This document shows positions 1 through 6,109 of a DNA stretch of 6,109 nucleotides, in pieces. The position numbers were made by a program, and so were the translations under genes. The DNA lies in the NCBI GenBank assembly GCA_018262385.1, contig JAGSPQ010000441.1:1-6109 (forward strand). Direction: 5' to 3'. Below the pieces are notes generated by a model. It was not told the origin of the DNA, did not search any database, and saw only the letters and a list, made by a program, of their open reading frames with translations. The stretch's first letter is position 1; each line of letters opens with the position of its first letter. Origin of the DNA: Myxococcaceae bacterium (GTDB lineage Bacteria; Myxococcota; Myxococcia; Myxococcales; Myxococcaceae).

Positions 1-1652
<1,652 letters not shown>

Positions 1653-1665
1653 GGTAGGTATTGGA

Positions 1666-1681
1666 GTTTACACCGCTGCGG
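1666..1681. repeat. Direct repeat copy 1 upstream of kinase
   Basis: GTTTACACCGCTGCGG. It shares GTTTACA, and after one gap TGCGG, with the copy at 1707. The kinase-proximal copy overlaps the putative -10 hexamer read on the minus strand (TAAACT), so a protein bound here could block or position RNA polymerase. The regulatory role is inference. Confidence 0.35.
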
Positions 1682-1706
1682 CCGAACTGCCGCTTTCCTG
1701 CCCCAC

Positions 1707-1721
1707 GTTTACAGGGTGCGG
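1707..1721. repeat. Direct repeat copy 2 upstream of kinase
   Basis: GTTTACAGGGTGCGG. It begins exactly 41 bases from copy 1, close to four helical turns, so both copies would face the same side of the DNA. The shared core is GTTTACA followed by a G and TGCGG, with one base of length difference. This could be chance, because a 7-mer match in about 100 bases is not very rare. Confidence 0.35.
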
Positions 1722-1760
1722 TGTCGGACTCTGTCGGGACCGCAGGGTGGCTGTGATCCT

Positions 1761-2660
1761 CTAGGGAGGCAGCGCGACCTCGGCTTTCTCCAGCGCCGGG
1801 GCCGGTGGGACCAGCCCGATCAGCACCCCGGCCAGGCAGAGCACCGCGCCGGCGAGGGTGACCGGGTTCGGCCAGTCTCCGAGCAGCCAGACCGACAGCA
1901 CCCAGGTCACCACCGGGATCAGCTGGGTGGTGGCGCTGCCCCGCGAGGCGGTGGTGAAGCCCATTCCCCAGCTGAAGAGCATCTGGGCAAGGAAGGAGAG
2001 CACGCCGATCCCGATCACCCGCAGCAGCGTCGCGCCCTCCAGTGGCACCCAGCCGTCGGCCGCGAGCGGGGCGGCGATCAGCAGGCCGATCAGGCAGAAG
2101 CCGAAAAATACCGTCGAGGCGTCGGTGTCCTTCCGCAGCGCGTGGACCCCGGTCATCGAGGCGCCGCCGAAGATCCCCGAGGCAATCCCCGCCAGCGCGC
2201 CGAGGCCCGGGCGCAGCGGATGCTCGAACGCGCCGGTGCCGGCGGTGACGGTGATCGCCCCCAGGGTGGCGAGCACCAGCCCGGCGTAGAGCCAGAGCCC
2301 CGGGCGCTCCTTGAGGATCACTCCCGCAAACACCGCCGCGTACACCGGGGCGAGGTAGTTGAGCATCGTCGCCGGGCCGACCCCGAGGTGCGAGATGGCG
2401 AAGAAGTAGCAGAGCACCGCCGCTCCGCCGAACACCCCGCGCACCAGCAGCAGCGGCCAGCGGCGCAGGTTGGGCCGGGTGCGGGTGACGGCGAACAGCA
2501 GCCCGACGCCGATCAGCCCGACCAAGAAGCGGGCCGCCACCACCTGGGAGGAAGGCACCACCCCGGCGAGGGTGCGGGCGAGCACCGCCATGCTGGCGAA
2601 GGGCAGCGACGAGAAGGCGATCACCGCCACCCCGGGGATGGGTCGGGCGCCGGCGCTCAC
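1761..2660 (-). CDS. EamA-family (DMT superfamily) transporter
   Basis: Inner-membrane carrier of 299 residues, the usual length for two tandem EamA domains. Ten hydrophobic segments can be seen at about 9-29, 39-58, 68-90, 96-116, 121-140, 153-170, 181-201, 210-230, 242-261 and 266-286. The two five-helix halves are 9-140 and 153-286. Family hallmarks are the Arg before helix 3 (LLVRGVFGG, 71-79), proline in helix 4 (NYLAPVYA, 101-108) closing with LKERP (116-120), and the matching QLIPVVTW (246-253) with LLGDWP (259-264) in the second half. DMT carriers export or import amino acids, metabolites or drugs, and the substrate cannot be read from sequence. The GTG start shares bases with the purK TGA (GTGA), so translation is probably coupled to purK. 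An upstream extension in the same frame exists but only shadows purK and has no membrane character. Confidence 0.92.
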   Translation of the reverse strand: MSAGARPIPGVAVIAFSSLPFASMAVLARTLAGVVPSSQVVAARFLVGLIGVGLLFAVTRTRPNLRRWPLLLVRGVFGGAAVLCYFFAISHLGVGPATMLNYLAPVYAAVFAGVILKERPGLWLYAGLVLATLGAITVTAGTGAFEHPLRPGLGALAGIASGIFGGASMTGVHALRKDTDASTVFFGFCLIGLLIAAPLAADGWVPLEGATLLRVIGIGVLSFLAQMLFSWGMGFTTASRGSATTQLIPVVTWVLSVWLLGDWPNPVTLAGAVLCLAGVLIGLVPPAPALEKAEVALPP

Positions 2661-3802
2661 GTGCTCAGCGCGGCCCGGAACGCGCGCGCCCGCTCCATCG
2701 CCCGCTCGGGGGCATCGGCGCGGACGACGAAGTGGCCCATCTTCCGGTTCGCTCGGGCCTGGTGTTTTCCGTAGAGGAAGACGTCGACCACGTCGGGGAA
2801 CCGCTCCCAGGCGGTGAGGTCCAGCGCGCCGCCGGTGCGGCCCTGGGCCAGCCAGACGTCGCCGAGCAGGTTGCCCATGCACCACGCGCCGGGGTGCAGC
2901 TTCGGCGGGGCCAGCGGAGCGCCGGCGAGGATCCGCGCCAGCGCGTCGAACTGGCTCGAGGTGCAGGCCTGGCGGGTGACGTGCCCCGAGTTGTGGGTCC
3001 GCGGCGCCAGCTCGTTGACGTAGAGCCGGCGCGGGCCGGCCCGGCCGTCGCCGACGAAGAACTCGACCGTCAGCAGCCCCACCACCCCCAGCGCCCGGGC
3101 GACGCTGAGCGCGATCCCCCGCGCCTCGTCCTCGAGCGAGGGAGCGACCCGGGCGGGCACCACGGTGAGGTCGAGGATGTGGTGGGTATGCAGGTTCTCG
3201 AACACCGGGAAGCACAGCTCGCCGCCCCGGCCGTCGCGGGCGACGATGCACGACAGCTCGGTGTGGAGGGCCAGCCGTTCCTCGAGCACCCAGCCGCCCC
3301 GCGGCGCCGGCGGCAGGCCGCGCAGGTCGGCCTCGCCGTCCAGCCGGTACTGCCCCTTGCCGTCGTAGCCCCCCAGGCCGGACTTGGCGATGGAGGGAAA
3401 GCCGAACCCCCGCGCCGCCGCCGCCACGTCCTCGGTGGGGCCGACGATCCGGTGCTCGACGTGGGGGAAGCGGTGGGCGGCGAGGAAGCTCTTCTCCTTC
3501 GCGCGGTCCTGGCTCACCTGGAGCACCGGCAGCGAGGGCACCAGCTTCGCCGCGTAGGGCTGCAGCGGCGCGAACGGGATGTTCTCCGAATCGAAGGTCA
3601 CCACGTCGCAGCGCTCGAACAGCTCGGCGAGCGTCTCGTCGTCGTCGTAGCCGGCGGTCAGCACGTGGGGCAGGCGCGCCAGCGCGGGCGACTCGGCGTC
3701 GGGGTCGAGCACCACCACCTCGCAGTTGAGGTGCAGCAGCGACTCGCCCAGCATCACGCCGAGCTGGCCTCCACCGAGAATGCCGACCGAGCGCGCCTTC
3801 AC
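2657..3802 (-). CDS. purK: N5-carboxyaminoimidazole ribonucleotide synthase PurK
   Basis: Cytosolic ATP-grasp enzyme of de novo purine synthesis. It uses ATP and bicarbonate to carboxylate AIR to N5-CAIR, the substrate of PurE encoded just upstream. The 381 residues match the usual family size. Motifs in order: GILGGGQLG nucleotide/substrate-binding loop (7-15), TFDSENIP (69-76; commonly TFEFENVP), [11 protein letters not shown]-grasp loop (144-151), WVLEE (171-175), ELSCIVAR (182-189), FPVFENLH (198-205), metal/ATP-site [12 protein letters not shown] (263-274; commonly NEIAPRPHNSGH), MGNLLG (309-314) and [14 protein letters not shown] (344-357). The GTG start sits immediately before the GGGQLG fold and overlaps the purE stop as GTGA. 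Longer upstream readings only shadow purE. No clear ribosome site is seen, so expression likely depends on coupling to purE. Confidence 0.97.
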   Translation of the reverse strand: MKARSVGILGGGQLGVMLGESLLHLNCEVVVLDPDAESPALARLPHVLTAGYDDDETLAELFERCDVVTFDSENIPFAPLQPYAAKLVPSLPVLQVSQDRAKEKSFLAAHRFPHVEHRIVGPTEDVAAAARGFGFPSIAKSGLGGYDGKGQYRLDGEADLRGLPPAPRGGWVLEERLALHTELSCIVARDGRGGELCFPVFENLHTHHILDLTVVPARVAPSLEDEARGIALSVARALGVVGLLTVEFFVGDGRAGPRRLYVNELAPRTHNSGHVTRQACTSSQFDALARILAGAPLAPPKLHPGAWCMGNLLGDVWLAQGRTGGALDLTAWERFPDVVDVFLYGKHQARANRKMGHFVVRADAPERAMERARAFRAALST

Positions 3803-4326
3803 CGCCCGGGCTTGCTGCGCCGCCGGCGGGGAACCGCGGGGGTCGCTTTCGGACGGGGAATCGCCACCGCCGCCAGCGACGTCCGGCCGCTGACGGTGAC
3901 CTCCGGCCTCAGCTCGGCGTTGCCCACCGCCAGCATCCGCACCACGAACAGCGCCGCGTTGGTCGCTCCGGCCGGGCCGATCGCGAACGTCGCAGTGGGA
4001 ACCCCGGCCGGCATCTGGACAATCGATAACAGGCTGTCGACCCCGGCGAGGGCTTTCGTCTGCACCGGGACCCCGAGCACCGGCAGGGGGGTGAGCGCGG
4101 CGACCATTCCGGGCAGGTGGGCGGCCCCGCCGGCTCCGGCGATGATCGCCTTCAGGCCCCGGGCCTGGGCGCCCTTGGCGTAGGCGACCATCTCGTCGGG
4201 GGTGCGATGGGCGGAGACCACCCGGACCTCGTGGCTGACTCCGAAGCGCTCCAGTGTTTCCGCCGCGTGACGCAGCGTCTCCCAGTCGGAGCTGCTGCCC
4301 ATGATGACGCCCACCGTGACGGACAT
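3799..4326 (-). CDS. purE: N5-carboxyaminoimidazole ribonucleotide mutase PurE, class I
   Basis: Cytosolic enzyme, usually an octamer, that moves the carboxyl group of N5-CAIR to carbon 4 to give CAIR in IMP synthesis. The 175 residues show the class I pattern: GSSSDW phosphate/CAIR loop (10-15), SAHRTPD (38-44, with catalytic H40 matching His45 of E. coli), [11 protein letters not shown] (64-74), LPVLGVPV (81-88) and [16 protein letters not shown] (95-110). Finding purK directly downstream supports the mutase role rather than the class II carboxylase. The ATG start is chosen because it opens the conserved beta strand and has GGGGA five bases upstream. An in-frame GTG at 4371 would add 15 unconserved residues across a hairpin. 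The C-terminus carries a basic tail ([10 protein letters not shown], 166-175) beyond the usual fold. First gene of the purE-purK-transporter operon. Confidence 0.98.
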   Translation of the reverse strand: MSVTVGVIMGSSSDWETLRHAAETLERFGVSHEVRVVSAHRTPDEMVAYAKGAQARGLKAIIAGAGGAAHLPGMVAALTPLPVLGVPVQTKALAGVDSLLSIVQMPAGVPTATFAIGPAGATNAALFVVRMLAVGNAELRPEVTVSGRTSLAAVAIPRPKATPAVPRRRRSKPGR

Positions 4327-4334
4327 GTTTTCCC

Positions 4335-4361
4335 CGCGCCTCGCGCGCTGAATGAGGCGCG
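4335..4361 (-). promoter_or_regulatory. Hairpin in purE leader next to the ribosome site
   Basis: A perfect 8-bp inverted repeat CGCGCCTC / GAGGCGCG (4335-4342 and 4354-4361) encloses an 11-base loop. In the purE transcript its 3' arm ends only eight bases before the ATG. It contains a GAGG sequence and abuts the GGGGA ribosome site. It could dampen purE translation or be the arms of an operator palindrome. No U-run follows on either strand, so it is not an intrinsic terminator. Function is inference. Confidence 0.45.
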
Positions 4362-4400
4362 AACTTGCCACGAAAGCGGCTAGGTTTCCGCGCTTCCAAG

Positions 4401-4405
4401 AGAGG
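4401..4405 (+). promoter_or_regulatory. Ribosome binding site of chemoreceptor gene
   Basis: AGAGG lies ten bases before the ATG at 4416. An in-frame GTG at 4407 could also be used with the upstream AAGAG at 4398-4402, which would add three residues (VLT). The ATG is preferred because [10 protein letters not shown] is a typical receptor N-terminus leading directly into the first membrane helix. Confidence 0.5.
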
Positions 4406-4415
4406 TGTGCTGACG

Positions 4416-5903
4416 ATGTGGGGGAAGCTGTCGCTCCGGGTTCAAGCCGCCGTCGCCGTGCTGTTGCCGTGCGTCGCGGTCGCGGTATTCACTTCCTGGT
4501 ATTTCCCCCAGCGGCTCAACGAGCAGGCGGGGCTCGCGCTCGAGCGCCAGGCGCGGAGCATCGGCCTGCTGGCGGCGGCCAACGCCGCGCCGACGATGCG
4601 GCTGATTCACGACAAGCTCGCCACCAGCGACGAGCTCGAGGCGGTGTTCGCCGGGGTGCGGGGCGGGGATCTGCCGCCCGGCCGGTACGAGGTCTCGCCC
4701 CCCGGGCAGTGCGAGGTCGAGCGCGGGGTGGCGCTGCTGGTGCGGTGCGCGGCCAAGGATCAAGACTACGACGCGCTGATCGTCACCCAGATGTCGCTGC
4801 GGGAGCTGACCGAGTCGGAGCGGCGCAACCAGACGGTCGGCATCTGGGTGCTGATGGCGACCGTCCTCGGCGGGCTGGCGCTGGCGTTCCTCTTCTCCGG
4901 CGCGCTGGCAGGGCCGATCGGGATCGTCACCCGGGTCGCGCGCACCGTCGCCAGCGGAGACGTCAGCGGCGAGGCGCTCGACGTGCAGGGCAGCGGCGAG
5001 GTCCACAGCATGGCCGAGTCGGTCAACGAGATGCTGACCAACCTCAAGGTGCTGGTGAAGCAGATGGTCTCGCTCACCGATCGGCTCGGCGGCGCGGCCC
5101 AGGGGCTGATCGCCGCCTCGTCGGATCAGGAGCACGTCACCAGCCAGCAGTCGGCGTACGCGCAGCAGATCGCCGCCACCTTCGAGGAGCTCTCGCGCAC
5201 CGCCGAGATGATCCAGGCCAGCACCGCCACGGTGGAGCAGGCGGCGGTGCGCACCAGCGGCGCGGTCGACGAGGCGCGGGCGGTGGTGAGCGAGATGGTG
5301 GGCGGGATCACCGAGATCCGGCGCGAGTCGAAGGAGGTCGCCGAGGCGATCGGCCGGCTGAACCAGGATCTCCAGCAGGTCTCGCGGATCGCCCAGGTGA
5401 TCAAGCAGGTCGCCGATCGGTCGGACCTGCTGGCGCTCAATGCCGCCCTCGAGGGGACCAAGGCGGGCGACGTCGGCCGCGGCTTCTCGCTGGTGGCGGC
5501 CGAGATGCGCAAGCTGGCCGAGAACGTGGCGGTGTCGGCGCGGGACATCGGCCGGCTGGTCGAGAGCGTGCAGGCCTCGGGAGATCAAGCGGTCTCGAAG
5601 GCCCGCGAGGGCGTGGGCGCGAGCGACCGCGGGGTGGCGGTGGCCGAGAAGGCCTCGGCGGTGTTCCAGCAGATCGTCGAGCTGTCCCGGGGCACCAAGG
5701 AAGCGGCCCAGCAGATCGCGATCGCCACCCGCCAGCAGAAGCAGAGCTCGGAGCAGGCGGTGCAGGGTGCCCGCAACGTCGCCGACCTGGTGAAGCAGGG
5801 GGTCGACGCGACCAGCCGCAGCAACAAGATCGCCCACGACCTCAAGGCGGCGGTGGCCGCGCTGTCCGACGTGACCCGGCGGTTCAAGGTCGACCGCAGC
5901 TAG
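4416..5903 (+). CDS. Methyl-accepting chemotaxis protein, transmembrane
   Basis: Inner-membrane chemoreceptor of 495 residues that should control a CheA kinase through CheW. Order: short basic N-terminus, membrane helix 1 (about 8-28), an extracytoplasmic sensor of about 112 residues (29-140) containing C99 and C111, membrane helix 2 (141-163), HAMP (164-216, [12 protein letters not shown] start), then the long antiparallel coiled coil (217-490). The signalling tip is [20 protein letters not shown] (332-351) followed by [20 protein letters not shown]. The common tip reads NAAIEAARAGE, so EGTKAG is a variant. Candidate methylation motifs are QQIAA around 250-254 and QQKQSSEQA around 440-448. 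There is no NWETF-like C-terminal CheR tether; the protein ends RRFKVDRS. I do not recognise the sensor fold, so the ligand is unknown. No che genes are in the window, so which array it joins cannot be told. It is divergent from purE and convergent with the next gene. Confidence 0.96.
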   Translation: MWGKLSLRVQAAVAVLLPCVAVAVFTSWYFPQRLNEQAGLALERQARSIGLLAAANAAPTMRLIHDKLATSDELEAVFAGVRGGDLPPGRYEVSPPGQCEVERGVALLVRCAAKDQDYDALIVTQMSLRELTESERRNQTVGIWVLMATVLGGLALAFLFSGALAGPIGIVTRVARTVASGDVSGEALDVQGSGEVHSMAESVNEMLTNLKVLVKQMVSLTDRLGGAAQGLIAASSDQEHVTSQQSAYAQQIAATFEELSRTAEMIQASTATVEQAAVRTSGAVDEARAVVSEMVGGITEIRRESKEVAEAIGRLNQDLQQVSRIAQVIKQVADRSDLLALNAALEGTKAGDVGRGFSLVAAEMRKLAENVAVSARDIGRLVESVQASGDQAVSKAREGVGASDRGVAVAEKASAVFQQIVELSRGTKEAAQQIAIATRQQKQSSEQAVQGARNVADLVKQGVDATSRSNKIAHDLKAAVAALSDVTRRFKVDRS

Positions 5904-5911
5904 CGGAAGCG

Positions 5912-6109
5912 TCAGCTCAGCGACAGCTCGATCATCTCGACCAGCGCCTGGGTCTGGGCGTGAAGCTCGGGCGGCAGCTGCCCGGCGGCGTTGAGCTGGG
6001 TCTCCAGCCGGCCGATCGCGCTCAGGCCCACCTCGACGTCGGGCTTGATCGTCCGCAGCGCGGTGAGCAGCCCCCGCAGGCTGGTGAGGGTCGAGGCGTC
6101 GTCGTGGAC
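5912..6109 (-). CDS. Unidentified protein, C-terminal 65 residues only
   Basis: Reading the minus strand from the right edge gives 65 codons ending in TGA at 5914-5912, with nearly every third base G or C (one exception, a CTT), as expected for a real gene in this genome. The fragment begins VHDDASTLTSLRGLL and ends LVEMIELSLS. It looks mostly helical and is rich in Leu, with a possible amphipathic pattern (LRGLLTALRTI, IGRLETQLN). There is no recognisable motif, membrane segment or catalytic signature, and I do not assign a function. The start lies beyond the window. It converges on the chemoreceptor gene with eight bases between stop codons. Confidence 0.65.
   Translation of the reverse strand, partial: VHDDASTLTSLRGLLTALRTIKPDVEVGLSAIGRLETQLNAAGQLPPELHAQTQALVEMIELSLS

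Larger units (their letters stand above)
1653..1760. promoter_or_regulatory. Intergenic region, probable kinase promoter
   Basis: These 108 bases lie between the transporter stop and the kinase GTG, both on the minus strand, and are less GC-rich than the flanking genes. They contain two GTTTACA-headed direct repeats and, between them, a short inverted repeat GCGGC-N6-GCCGC (1678-1693). On the minus strand TAAACT lies 12 bases before the kinase GTG and could be a -10 element giving a very short leader, but I see no convincing -35 element. A 6-bp inverted repeat (1717-1722 with 1739-1744, 16-base loop) lacks a T-run and is not a clear terminator. The promoter role is inferred from position only. 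Confidence 0.4.
4327..4415. promoter_or_regulatory. Divergent purE / chemoreceptor intergenic region
   Basis: These 89 bases separate the purE start (minus) from the chemoreceptor start (plus), so promoters for both directions must lie here or extend into the genes. I looked for -35/-10 and -24/-12 elements on both strands and found no convincing match. The main visible structure is the 8-bp hairpin at 4335-4361. TTGCCA at 4365-4370 has no suitable -10 partner. The promoter role is inferred from gene orientation. Confidence 0.4.

Noticed and set aside
1717..1744. Inverted repeat TGCGGT-N16-ACCGCA as a terminator after the transporter gene
   Set aside because: Only six paired bases, a long loop and no T-run on either strand.
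2661..3251. N-terminal extension of the transporter frame by 197 codons
   Set aside because: The added segment is Arg/Pro-rich, lacks membrane helices and lies inside purK. The GTG at 2660 begins right at the first EamA helix.
2732..4183. A 483-codon plus-strand open frame opposite purK and purE
   Set aside because: The sense strand encodes two clear enzymes with all motifs. The antisense product has biased, repetitive composition and no recognisable fold.
4364..4383. Possible sigma-54 or sigma-70 promoter (TTGCCACG...) for the chemoreceptor
   Set aside because: The GG of the -24 element is absent and there is no properly spaced -12 or -10 element.
3803..4399. N-terminal extension of the purK frame by 199 codons
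   Set aside because: It overlaps purE in another frame and has no ATP-grasp or other domain character. The GTG at 3802 precedes the conserved GGGQLG loop.
4380..5837. A 485-codon minus-strand open frame opposite the chemoreceptor
   Set aside because: Mirror of the heptad-rich receptor coding sequence. Composition is Leu/Asp/Arg/His-rich with no domain.

Overview
The window is very GC-rich and its codons end almost always in G or C. It holds six protein-coding genes and no RNA gene, mobile element or CRISPR array that I can support. A Hanks-type Ser/Thr kinase with the catalytic-loop wording HRDVAEKN, next to a single-sensor methyl-accepting chemotaxis protein, suggests a member of the Myxococcota (a deltaproteobacterium in older naming). 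That assignment is inference from protein style, not from a marker gene.

Layout. Positions 1-1652 (minus) encode the N-terminal 550 residues of a Ser/Thr protein kinase whose C-terminus lies beyond the left edge. A 108-bp gap (1653-1760) contains two copies of a GTTTACA-type direct repeat and is the probable kinase promoter region. Positions 4326 down to 1761 (minus) form a compact operon of purE, purK and an EamA/DMT-family transporter. Both junctions are GTGA overlaps, in which the next gene's GTG start shares bases with the previous TGA stop. Positions 4327-4415 are a short divergent intergenic region with a perfect 8-bp hairpin just upstream of purE. Positions 4416-5903 (plus) encode a complete transmembrane chemoreceptor of 495 residues. 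Eight bases after its stop comes the stop of a convergent minus-strand gene (5912-6109), of which only the last 65 codons are visible and which I cannot name.

How the genes fit together. PurK (with ATP and bicarbonate) converts AIR to N5-CAIR, and PurE (class I) converts N5-CAIR to CAIR, two consecutive steps of de novo IMP synthesis. The translationally coupled transporter has no substrate readable from sequence. Its coupling to purEK is the most notable contextual point, but it may be simple gene packing. The kinase and chemoreceptor are signalling genes with no evident link to purine synthesis. Overall this looks like ordinary chromosomal core and signalling DNA. I found no sign of a novel multi-gene system; the findings below are modest points for follow-up.
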